Below are positions 1 through 5,110 of a DNA stretch of 5,568 nt, piece after piece. Both the position numbers and the translations under genes were made by a program. Origin of the DNA: Candidatus Melainabacteria bacterium (lineage in GTDB: Bacteria > Cyanobacteriota > Vampirovibrionia > Obscuribacterales > Obscuribacteraceae); assembly GCA_003175915.1 (NCBI GenBank), contig PSRH01000206.1, positions 1 to 5,568 on the forward strand, given 5' to 3'. Position 1 is the stretch's first letter. Each line of letters starts with the position of its first letter. The notes under the pieces were generated by a model. The model worked only from the letters and a program-made list of their open reading frames with translations. It did no database searches and was not told the DNA's origin.

Positions 1-16
1 GCCTGACGTTAAGCAT
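1..16 (-). CDS. Start of a downstream gene running off the left edge, possibly the ABC transporter ATPase
   Basis: Only five codons are visible on the minus strand, reading M-L-N-V-R from an ATG at 16-14. The start lies 11 bp after the permease stop codon and is preceded by a GGGG-type ribosome binding site five bases upstream, which overlaps the end of the permease gap. ATP-binding subunits of polar amino-acid ABC transporters often begin with a short hydrophobic stretch of this kind (for example M-[IL]-x-V-R) and often follow the permease gene directly. The identity is therefore an inference from context plus five residues. The existence of a translational start is better supported than its product. 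Confidence 0.4.
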
Positions 17-27
17 GAAAACCCCAA

Positions 28-693
28 CTATCTCTCTGAAAAATCGCGCGTAAACTTGTTCCGCAAAAATAAAGCAAAGCCGTTCATAGGCAAACAGATG
101 CACAAGAAAAGGAAGCCCAGCGCCGTATAGATTTCCACCGGCTTGTAGACAACCGAGTTGATTTGCTGGGCTACTCGAAAGATTTCATTGACAGAAATGA
201 GACTGGCAAAGAGGGTAGTTTGCAACATGTTTACCTGAATCATCAAGAGCGCAGGAATCGTCTGCCTGAGCACAATAGGCAATTGAATGAAAAGCAAGGT
301 CTGGAACTGTGATAGCCCACAAACTTTAGCAGCCACTATGTACTGGGCTGGGAAATCTCTCAAGACGATGCGCACCACCTCGGAAACAGCAAAGATATTG
401 ATTATCGAAAGCGTGGCGACAGCCGTAATAAATGGGTCGACAACGATTCCGAGCAGCGACTGAAGCGGATAGTGCAGCCAAAAGAGAAAGACAAGTACGG
501 GCATTCCCGAAAGCACAAAGGCAATTAGCCGGGCTGGCAAACCAATGGTAAGCCGCCACTTGGCCGCCAGACTACCTAAGATCGAACCAAGGATAAGCCC
601 GACCGTCCAGATCACGAAACACATTTCGAAAGTGACCATAAGCCCATCTGACAGGGCTTGCTGATACTTGACGAGAATATCTATGACAGTCAT
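28..693 (-). CDS. Polar amino-acid ABC transporter permease (HisM/GlnP type)
   Basis: This 221-residue inner-membrane protein is the channel subunit of an ABC importer for amino acids or similar polar solutes. Hydrophobic segments are visible at about residues 18-42, 54-74, 86-110, 140-165 and 188-210, which fits the five-helix HisM/GlnP architecture, and the length is normal for the family. An S-G-M-P motif at 62-65 matches the conserved G-T-P region. The cytoplasmic EAA loop, which docks on the ATPase, is recognisable at about 118-139: A121-A122, then G126-L-S, ending with I136-x-L-P139. The run T159-T-L-F-A-S-L-I-S-V-N-E-I matches the family's later conserved T-S-L-x-S motif. The usual G-Q-x-E-A-A is degenerate here (A-Q-Y-I-V-A-A). 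The ATG at 693 has only a weak upstream AGG. No substrate-binding protein lies upstream, so the remaining subunits probably lie past the left edge. The substrate cannot be read from the sequence. Confidence 0.9.
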   Translation of the reverse strand: MTVIDILVKYQQALSDGLMVTFEMCFVIWTVGLILGSILGSLAAKWRLTIGLPARLIAFVLSGMPVLVFLFWLHYPLQSLLGIVVDPFITAVATLSIINIFAVSEVVRIVLRDFPAQYIVAAKVCGLSQFQTLLFIQLPIVLRQTIPALLMIQVNMLQTTLFASLISVNEIFRVAQQINSVVYKPVEIYTALGFLFLCICLPMNGFALFLRNKFTRDFSER

Positions 694-916
694 GTTGGTA
701 AGACCTGGTTCCGACCGCCGCTAAAGAAGAGAGCATAGCAACGAATGAAAGCTGGGGGAAGTCTTGACGAAATTTGGTAACGCCCAGCGCATTCAGTCCA
801 GCCAGATGGATCGTCGCCAGTGATATCACCGGTGGTGCTGGCCTGTAGGGGCTTCGGCCGACCGTATTTCGAAAAGGCGGGACGCTAAAGCGTCCCCTGA
901 GAGGGTTCCATGATAC
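694..916. other. Gene-free gap between permease and zinc-ribbon gene
   Basis: I see no convincing gene in these 223 bp. A minus-strand frame from a GTG at 829 is open into the permease gene, but its product changes from a nondescript sequence to an out-of-frame reading of the permease, so I treat it as chance. The gap holds the hairpin at 879-896 and presumably the permease promoter, for which I find no good -35/-10 pair. The best weak -10 is a TATGCT on the minus strand at about 733-738. Confidence 0.6.
879..896 (-). terminator. Perfect 7-bp hairpin, likely terminator of the zinc-ribbon gene
   Basis: The arms GGGACGC (879-885) and GCGTCCC (890-896) pair perfectly around a TAAA loop. Read on the minus strand, the hairpin begins 20 bases after the stop codon of the zinc-ribbon gene and is followed by GCCTTTTCG. 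The stem position and strength suit a factor-independent terminator, but the T tract has only four bases and starts after a GCC, so efficiency is doubtful. Short palindromes of this ACGC-TAAA-GCGT form can also be dispersed intergenic repeats, which a single window cannot exclude. Confidence 0.5.
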
Positions 917-1519
917 TCAAAACGCTTCCCAGGCGACACGCTCGTCGAACAAAAGATCATCGGCTTGAGGCGACCCGCATTTAAGACAGGTGTTGGCCCA
1001 GTACTTGGCATTGAGAGCATTCGACCATTTCAGTTGCAGGGAATCCGGTGCCGGTTGAGGCGGTGGCTGTAGCTGCCAGGGATGATGCCCATCCCAGGTA
1101 TACACATACATCTCATCGCTGCATTTCCAGCAGCGGGTAAGGCTGCGTTTATAGACACTGGCGTGGGCCGCTGCCCCCGGGGCGACAACCTCTCCTTGAC
1201 CGGATTGGTTGCTCGTTGCCTGCCCTATTGGCTTCGCTCCGCCTGGTAAGACAGGCTGAGCCACCTCCGTTACAAGAGGCGCCGGGTTCGGCCGGTTCTG
1301 CTCGACAACCTCCTCGCGCGGCATGGCCTGCTCGAAGTCGCTGAACTTGATATTGCTCTCTCTTTCTTCACGACTGAGCAGAAAACTATAGGTGAAAACA
1401 CCGGTAATCAAGCCAAAGCACAGGGCTTGAATGGTGGTGAAAAACATAAAAGAAACCAATGTACCGATTGCCGCGCACAGGAAGATGAGTACCAGTTGAT
1501 GTGCTTTTAACTCGTTCAC
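917..1519 (-). CDS. Unrecognised membrane-anchored zinc-ribbon protein
   Basis: I do not recognise a named family for this 200-residue protein. Two hydrophobic helices lie at about residues 8-28 and 30-48, probably a hairpin in the inner membrane. They are followed by a charged patch (R50-E-E-R-E) and a long linker at about 55-122 rich in Pro, Gly, Ala, Gln and Glu, likely disordered. The C-terminal domain has two knuckles, C130-W-K-C133 and C178-L-K-C181-G, 44 residues apart. Aromatic V-Y-T-W follows the first, and K-Y-W-A-N precedes the second, which is followed by S-P-Q-A-D-D-L-L-F. I recall the general form C-x-x-C ... Y-x-A-N-x-C-x-x-C-G-x-x-Q-x-D from uncharacterised zinc-ribbon domains in bacteria, so metal binding is a reasonable inference. 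The start is a GTG at 1519 with no clear ribosome binding site. An in-frame stop at 1532-1534 leaves no better upstream start, and the first helix requires it. It appears to be transcribed alone. Confidence 0.75.
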   Translation of the reverse strand: MNELKAHQLVLIFLCAAIGTLVSFMFFTTIQALCFGLITGVFTYSFLLSREERESNIKFSDFEQAMPREEVVEQNRPNPAPLVTEVAQPVLPGGAKPIGQATSNQSGQGEVVAPGAAAHASVYKRSLTRCWKCSDEMYVYTWDGHHPWQLQPPPQPAPDSLQLKWSNALNAKYWANTCLKCGSPQADDLLFDERVAWEAF

Positions 1520-1582
1520 AAGGCTGTTTACTTAAGAACATCCAGCCACAAAACGCCGACACCGGTAGGTTTCCTAAGCCCC

Positions 1583-1592
1583 TAGTGTACAC
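1583..1592 (-). promoter_or_regulatory. GTGTACACTA motif upstream of the zinc-ribbon gene
   Basis: The minus strand reads GTGTACACTA, containing the 8-bp palindrome GTGTACAC, 63 bases upstream of the GTG start. The embedded TACACT matches the -10 consensus at four of six positions, but no good -35 lies 17 bases upstream. A near-identical decamer, GTGTACAGTA, occurs upstream of the small gene at 3331-3567. It could be a -10 element or a regulator site, and both readings are tentative. Confidence 0.25.
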
Positions 1593-1627
1593 CTAATTGG
1601 CAAAATAGATAATCGAAAGCAAGAAGC

Positions 1628-2506
1628 TCAGCTCTGGCTCTTTACGGGCAATTTGAAGCTGAGTGTTTCTTCCGGCAGCGCTAGAAATTCGAAGCGCTTG
1701 TCGGCCGCGGCTCTCAGCCGCCCCCAGGGCACGCCCATTTCGTGATCGAAAACAACCAGCCAGCCTTCCTCGTGGGCCGTCTCCAGCAAGACACTTTTGA
1801 TCTGGCAGCTAGCCAACGGAAAGTGGTCATAGCCCATTACCCAGGGCGGTGGCAGATGAAATCTTGTGGGAACGATGTCGGCAAAATAAACGCCTCGCTC
1901 TCCCCCAGAACTAAAGGTGACTACCTGATGGTGGCCAGTGTGACCGCCAGAAACCTTAACTGCTACACCCGGCACTACCTGGGAATCACCCTCAATCAGA
2001 GTGAGACAACCGGCTTTGGCCAAAGGCTCAAAGTCATCGAGACGATAACTGCCTTTGGCTCTAGGATTGGCATTATGGGCTAAATCCCATTCGCCCTTCT
2101 GGATATAATATTTTGCCTTCGGATAGGTGGGAACCAGGCTACCGTTTTCCAGACGCACCGCCCCACCGCAATGATCGAAATGCAAATGGGAGATGATCAC
2201 AAAATCGATATCTTCGTTGCTTAAACCCAGTGAACGCAAGGGCGCCTCGCCATCGATAAGAGGCTTAAGGGCATATCGTTCTTTTTCCTTCTCCGACCAC
2301 CTGATTCCCATGCCCGTTTCCACCAGAACCCGCCCATGAGGAGTTTCGATCAAAAGCAGATTGCAGGCAAGGGGAACGCGGTTCAGCTCATCAGCAGGTG
2401 AGACTTTCTCCCATAAGGTCTTGGGCACCACACCAAACATGGCACCGCCATCTAGCTTGAAGGTGCACTCGCGCACGATATAAAGATTGAACTGCCCGAA
2501 TTTCAT
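1628..2506 (-). CDS. Metallo-beta-lactamase-fold hydrolase (MBL superfamily, lactonase/hydrolase-like)
   Basis: This 292-residue soluble protein has no signal peptide and is expected in the cytoplasm as a two-metal hydrolase. The metal ligands are complete: H107-x-H109-x-D111-H112 in S-H-L-H-F-D-H-C-G-G, H189 in G-G-H-T-G-H, bridging D210 in Y-F-A-D-I, and H255 in F-D-H-E. The overall arrangement resembles N-acyl homoserine lactonase and methyl parathion hydrolase relatives, a broad group in which substrate cannot be assigned from motifs. The N-terminal G-G-A-M-F-G-V-V-P-K segment (21-30) is typical of one common branch. The usual [VI]-D-T-G motif reads V-E63-T-G, an Asp-to-Glu change at a normally conserved structural position. 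The ATG at 2506 has a GGAG ribosome binding site (complement at 2512-2515) five bases upstream. It lies 89 bp after the pilin gene and 108 bp before the zinc-ribbon gene, so it is probably transcribed separately. Confidence 0.9.
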   Translation of the reverse strand: MKFGQFNLYIVRECTFKLDGGAMFGVVPKTLWEKVSPADELNRVPLACNLLLIETPHGRVLVETGMGIRWSEKEKERYALKPLIDGEAPLRSLGLSNEDIDFVIISHLHFDHCGGAVRLENGSLVPTYPKAKYYIQKGEWDLAHNANPRAKGSYRLDDFEPLAKAGCLTLIEGDSQVVPGVAVKVSGGHTGHHQVVTFSSGGERGVYFADIVPTRFHLPPPWVMGYDHFPLASCQIKSVLLETAHEEGWLVVFDHEMGVPWGRLRAAADKRFEFLALPEETLSFKLPVKSQS

Positions 2507-2595
2507 TCAAACTCCAGGTCAAAATCGTCTCGCCCGATCGCCTTTACTGGTACTTTAACAAAATCGCCTTAGCTTGATGGCCAAACCCGGCGAAA
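2507..2595. repeat. Short direct repeats in the MBL gene upstream region
   Basis: ATCGCCTT occurs at 2537-2544 and again at 2563-2570, 26 bp apart, and AAAATCG occurs at 2521-2527 and 2560-2566. These lie in the 89 bp between the pilin stop and the MBL start, where MBL transcription must begin. I find no convincing promoter hexamers. The repeats could be half-sites of an operator or coincidence in a short, AT-patterned spacer. Confidence 0.25.
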
Positions 2596-3129
2596 CTAAT
2601 GATTGGACAAAACCAGACTGGTGTTTGGTTGGCTGCCCCCGATAGCAAGGCCAGCATGATCGGCACCCTGAACTGCAAATGAAGTCACTTGCTGAGAATC
2701 GCCAGCACTAATTGGACTGTAGAAGATCTGTCCGGCACTGCCAATTTGAATGGGGGCGTGCTGCCGCACCTGGTTAACATCGTTAATATGACCAGCTTGA
2801 GGCGCCTCGGGACGGTTGGTGAAAGGATTTATTGGAAAATTGCCGGCTCTTTTGCCCTCTTGATCGCAACTACCACCTGGGAAATAGCTCAAATAAGCAG
2901 GATCGTCGTTACTCGGCGGAAAAGTGCCGCCGCTGTCCTTAGAATAAGCCTTGGCAGCAACCTCGGCCACGTGCATATTGCGGCGCACTATCGACTCCCG
3001 TTCGATATCCTTGGAAAGCTTATAGCTTCGCCAACCAACAAAGGCAAGAATAGCGACGATCAAGGTAATGATGAAAAGCTCGAGTATGGTAAAGCCTTGC
3101 TTCCGATTAGCGAGCTTGCTTAGAGCCAT
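2596..3129 (-). CDS. Type IV pilin-like / GspG-like pseudopilin precursor
   Basis: This 177-residue protein has the class III signal of type IV pilins and type II secretion pseudopilins. A short basic leader ends in R9-K-Q-G12, is followed by F13-T-I-L-E17, and then by a hydrophobic helix to about residue 32. Prepilin peptidase should cut after G12, and E17 is the conserved Glu-5 of the mature subunit. An amphipathic helix (about 36-64) is followed by a polar globular region with F98-P-I-N-P-F-T, a segment seen in GspG-type and minor pilins, and G133-Q-I-F-Y-S-P-I near the end. There is one cysteine (C88), so no intramolecular disulphide. The role is inferred as a minor subunit of a pilus or secretion pseudopilus at the inner membrane. 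No assembly ATPase, platform protein or peptidase gene is adjacent, so it is an orphan subunit here. The ATG at 3129 has an AAAGGA ribosome binding site (complement 3137-3142) seven bases upstream. Confidence 0.88.
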   Translation of the reverse strand: MALSKLANRKQGFTILELFIITLIVAILAFVGWRSYKLSKDIERESIVRRNMHVAEVAAKAYSKDSGGTFPPSNDDPAYLSYFPGGSCDQEGKRAGNFPINPFTNRPEAPQAGHINDVNQVRQHAPIQIGSAGQIFYSPISAGDSQQVTSFAVQGADHAGLAIGGSQPNTSLVLSNH

Positions 3130-3160
3130 ATCTTTGTCCTTTGCTTGAGCTTTTATCAGG

Positions 3161-3200
3161 GAGCAAATGGTCGTTCTTGCTCTTACGCCTATCGACCATT
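3161..3200 (-). promoter_or_regulatory. Two overlapping inverted repeats in the pilin gene leader
   Basis: AATGGTCG (3166-3173) and CGACCATT (3193-3200) are perfect 8-bp inverted arms around 19 bases. GAGCAA (3161-3166) and TTGCTC (3177-3182) are perfect 6-bp arms around 10 bases. The two pairs interlock: one arm of the larger repeat lies in the loop of the smaller. In RNA the stems would be mutually exclusive or, less likely because one connecting loop has no bases, a pseudoknot. The element ends about 31 bases before the pilin ATG and about 18 bases from its ribosome binding site. It may instead be a DNA operator for a dimeric regulator. Confidence 0.45.
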
Positions 3201-3236
3201 GGTGATTCTCCCACGCCAGGAAGGAAGCAGCTAGTT

Positions 3237-3265
3237 TAGATAACTCGTTCTAGTAAGATTGGCAA
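3237..3265 (-). promoter_or_regulatory. Weak candidate promoter for the pilin gene
   Basis: On the minus strand TTGCCA (complement 3260-3265, five of six matches to the -35 consensus) is followed after exactly 17 bases by TATCTA (complement 3237-3242), a poor -10 with only the first three bases matching. Transcription from here would start near 3230 and give a leader of about 100 bases that contains both inverted repeats. The spacing is right but the -10 is weak, so this is only a candidate. Confidence 0.25.
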
Positions 3266-3299
3266 GGCGTTAATCGCCTCGCCTGCGATCTTGGCTTAC
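3253..3299. repeat. Nested inverted repeat downstream of the small orphan gene
   Basis: GTAAG (3253-3257) pairs with CTTAC (3295-3299), and AGGCG (3265-3269) pairs with CGCCT (3275-3279) around TTAAT. AAGAT (3255-3259) and ATCTT (3288-3292) offer a competing outer pairing. The element lies 32-78 bases beyond the stop of the gene at 3331-3567 on the minus strand. It could end that transcript, but no T tract follows, so a factor-independent terminator is not supported. Confidence 0.3.
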
Positions 3300-3330
3300 G
3301 CCATAAAGCTGAGCTTGCTTGGTGGGCCGC

Positions 3331-3567
3331 TCAAACCGTCACTGCTTCCTTCTCCGGCGTGGCGCGATGACGATCGTGCACAACCTTTCTGGGACGACGC
3401 AGATGATCCATAAAGCGCTTGTGGGCCAGGCTGTCAATCGAGAATTGTGGTGTCTTGTCCGGTACCGACAAAATGAACTCGCCCGCTTTCTTCAAGGCTG
3501 GCTTTTGATCGTATTTTCCTACCATGTAAAGGTAGCCGCCGCGCGTCGCATAAACGTAATGGATCAT
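3331..3567 (-). CDS. Small basic orphan protein of unknown function
   Basis: I do not recognise this 78-residue protein. The first 20 residues are rich in Tyr and Gly (Y-V-Y-A-T-R-G-G-Y-L-Y-M-V-G-K-Y), which looks like a beta hairpin, followed by an alternating charged and hydrophobic middle part. The tail, from about residue 50, is strongly basic with many Arg and His residues and could bind nucleic acid or an acidic partner. It has no signal peptide, membrane helix or cysteine. The ATG at 3567 has an AAAGG ribosome binding site (complement 3576-3580) eight bases upstream, and codon use resembles that of its neighbours; these two points favour a real gene. An opposing plus-strand frame at 3319-3678 covers it but has an erratic composition. 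Neighbours are the pilin and LCP genes, each about 200 bp away, so context gives no function. Confidence 0.6.
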   Translation of the reverse strand: MIHYVYATRGGYLYMVGKYDQKPALKKAGEFILSVPDKTPQFSIDSLAHKRFMDHLRRPRKVVHDRHRATPEKEAVTV

Positions 3568-3601
3568 CTTACCTGCCTTTCAACCGATGGATTTTTGCAA
3601 A

Positions 3602-3648
3602 GACCAGTGCGCAGACCCTCTGGTCGCGGCACCTTGAATACTGTACAC
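3602..3648 (-). promoter_or_regulatory. Candidate -10/regulatory decamer and leader hairpin of the small orphan gene
   Basis: The minus strand carries GTGTACAGTA (complement 3639-3648). Its TACAGT (complement 3640-3645) matches the -10 consensus at four of six bases, and a TTGAGC lies 20 bases upstream, a longer spacer than usual. Just downstream, GACCAG (3602-3607) and CTGGTC (3620-3625) are perfect 6-bp arms around 12 bases, which would form a hairpin near the 5' end of the transcript, about 20 bases ahead of the ribosome binding site. Each element is weak alone. Confidence 0.25.
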
Positions 3649-3694
3649 GAGTCCATGATAACTTCGCTCAAAATATAAGTAGAAATGAAGAAAA

Positions 3695-3732
3695 GCAAAG
3701 CGGAAGCGTTGCGAGGAGCAATGCGGAGTAGC
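3695..3732. repeat. GC-phased palindromic element downstream of the LCP gene
   Basis: GC dinucleotides recur at 3695, 3700, 3706, 3711, 3718, 3723 and 3731, five to eight bases apart, separated by purine-rich steps. Within it GCGTTGC (3706-3712) and GCAATGC (3718-3724) pair with one G-T wobble around GAGGA. On the minus strand the stem follows the LCP stop by about 46 bases and leads into a pyrimidine-rich, T-containing stretch, so it may act as a weak terminator. It also has the look of a dispersed short intergenic repeat. Confidence 0.35.
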
Positions 3733-3770
3733 CCCTAAGGCATTCGCTTATGTCAGGCTAATCATCCTGG

Positions 3771-5027
3771 CTAAGAGCGATTCCGCTGGCGCCGGTGAGC
3801 CTTTTGCGTTCTCTGGGCGAGGGGACGATTAGTGACAAGCGGGGCCAGATCGTCGCCTGCCATGATCGTCACCGCACTATCAAGGTCTCCTAGCGAGGCA
3901 GTCTCTACTTCGCCCAAACCAGCAAGATCACTTTGCACCATGCTGGCGTCCTCCGTATTGCCTCGCTGGGCGATTACGCGGGTGGTTTTTAGCGGTCTCA
4001 ATTCGTTCTGGCCACTCTTTATGGAAACGGATGTATAGCCCCTGGCTCTCAGCCAGCGATCAAGCCTCAATCCCATATCCGAGCTAGAGCTCAAATTGAC
4101 GATGGATATATGGACATTGTCCCGGCTGGAATCGATGAAACTCGATCCGAGCAAACGTGACACCATCCGCCGGGCATCATTGCGGTCCACCAGCCAGTCG
4201 CCAGTGCCAGAAAAGCTGCCCGGCATCATGGCTAAGTATTGGTTTCGCTTCGGCACCGCCCTGACAAAACTGGCAATCTGCAGTAATTGACCCACGTCCA
4301 TGTCTGTGTACGTATAGCGGCGGGCAATTTCAAGCAATTTGGGCACATGCGCCCATGCCTCAGGATGCATGGCTTTGCCCAATACGGCACGAATGAAGAT
4401 TTGCTGACGCCGCACTCGGCCAATATCACCCAAGCCATCGTGGCGGAAGCGAACAAAACCCATGGCCTGGTTGCCCGTCAGCGTGTGGGGGCCAGGTTCA
4501 AGATCAATTTTCAATTTCGCCGTCCAGTCCATGTAGTGCATCGGCTTCGGCACCTCGACGGTGATTCCACCCAGCTCATCGACCAGTTCCACTAAGCCGT
4601 GCACATTAAGCACGACGAAATGATCTATGGGCAATCCCAAAAGTTCACTAACCGTGCTGACAGCCAGATGCGGTCCACCCAGGGCATTGGCCGCGTTGAT
4701 CTTTTGATTGCCGTAGCCCGGTATAGATACTATCGTATCCCGAGGGATTTGCAAAACACCAAGGCTGTCTCGATAGGGATCAAGCCGCATCACCATAATC
4801 GAATCGGAGCGCCCGGTGAAAGCGTCTTTGTCCGCTTTCTTTCTACGTCCTTCTGAATAAACGACATCGGTGCCCAGAAAGAGCACGGTAATCGGTTGAA
4901 TAATAATGCCAAAGCGAAGCACTGGCGGCAGCAGGCTGGGGCGAAAGATAATCGTGAAAATATAGCCGACCAGGACGCCCAATATGCCGGCCGTTAGATA
5001 GACGCGATTCCAACTTGTCGATCGCAA
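3771..5027 (-). CDS. LCP (LytR-CpsA-Psr) family protein with C-terminal LytR_C domain
   Basis: LCP proteins are membrane-anchored phosphotransferases that attach undecaprenyl-linked glycopolymers to cell-wall peptidoglycan or a similar acceptor. This 418-residue member has a short cytoplasmic N-terminus and one clear helix (about 10-28). The LCP catalytic domain spans about 46-220: F50-L-G-T-D, R73-S-D75-S, I94-P-R96-D97-T, N107-Q-K109-I-N-A-A, G153-G-I-T-V-E-V-P and F191-V-R193-F-R195-H-D ... G203-R-V-R-R-Q-Q. These include the charged residues that bind the pyrophosphate and metal in the family. A LytR_C domain follows (about 304-392; V305-H-I-S-I-V-N ... V386-T-I-M-A-G), then a basic tail (R401-x-x-A-x-R ... 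R413-Q-R-N-R-S). The start is TTG at 5027, supported by AGGAG 10 bases upstream and by the helix beginning directly after it. The divergent GT9 gene fits a role in envelope glycan assembly. The substrate is not predictable. Confidence 0.92.
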   Translation of the reverse strand: MRSTSWNRVYLTAGILGVLVGYIFTIIFRPSLLPPVLRFGIIIQPITVLFLGTDVVYSEGRRKKADKDAFTGRSDSIMVMRLDPYRDSLGVLQIPRDTIVSIPGYGNQKINAANALGGPHLAVSTVSELLGLPIDHFVVLNVHGLVELVDELGGITVEVPKPMHYMDWTAKLKIDLEPGPHTLTGNQAMGFVRFRHDGLGDIGRVRRQQIFIRAVLGKAMHPEAWAHVPKLLEIARRYTYTDMDVGQLLQIASFVRAVPKRNQYLAMMPGSFSGTGDWLVDRNDARRMVSRLLGSSFIDSSRDNVHISIVNLSSSSDMGLRLDRWLRARGYTSVSIKSGQNELRPLKTTRVIAQRGNTEDASMVQSDLAGLGEVETASLGDLDSAVTIMAGDDLAPLVTNRPLAQRTQKAHRRQRNRS

Positions 5028-5037
5028 GCTAAAAGAT

Positions 5038-5042
5038 CTCCT
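5038..5042 (-). promoter_or_regulatory. Ribosome binding site supporting the TTG start of the LCP gene
   Basis: The minus strand reads AGGAG here, ten bases before the TTG at 5027-5025. This strong Shine-Dalgarno match fixes an otherwise unusual start codon; no ATG or GTG near the first membrane helix has an equally good site. Confidence 0.7.
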
Positions 5043-5053
5043 GAGTCTGGGAT

Positions 5054-5059
5054 ATTATA
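5054..5059 (-). promoter_or_regulatory. Consensus -10 element of the LCP gene promoter
   Basis: The minus strand carries a perfect TATAAT. Transcription would start near 5047 and give a leader of about 20 bases that just includes the AGGAG site. No good -35 is present at 16-18 bases. A TGAACA (complement 5081-5086) with four of six matches sits 21 bases away. Position and the perfect hexamer make it likely, with possible dependence on an activator. Confidence 0.5.
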
Positions 5060-5110
5060 CGAGCTTGAAGAAACGGGAAATGTTCACGACTCATTGATAA
5101 ATCTTCTAGG

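Noticed and set aside
572..829. Minus-strand frame from a GTG at 829, possible remnant of a substrate-binding protein upstream of the permease
   Set aside because: The first part has no signal peptide, lipobox or binding-protein motif, and the rest is a shifted reading of the permease gene.
1742..2083. Plus-strand open frame of 113 codons inside the MBL gene
   Set aside because: It is antisense to a region encoding metal ligands under clear selection; no independent features.
2536..2543. GATCGCC as a cyanobacterial HIP1-like palindrome
   Set aside because: It is not the full GCGATCGC octamer, and no HIP1 copies appear in the window, so it carries no lineage information.
2689..3123. Plus-strand open frame of 144 codons inside the pilin gene
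   Set aside because: It is fully antisense to a gene with a definite prepilin signal and has no motif of its own.
3161..3200. True H-type pseudoknot in the pilin leader
   Set aside because: On the transcribed strand the last connecting loop would have zero bases across a 7-bp stem, which is sterically unlikely; alternative exclusive hairpins are preferred.
3319..3678. Plus-strand open frame of 119 codons opposite the small orphan gene
   Set aside because: Its composition is erratic and it has no recognisable motif. The minus-strand frame has a good ribosome binding site and neighbour-like codon use.
5053..5058. Plus-strand TATTAT as a -10 for the GT9 gene
   Set aside because: It is the shadow of the stronger minus-strand TATAAT, and no -35 lies at a suitable distance upstream.
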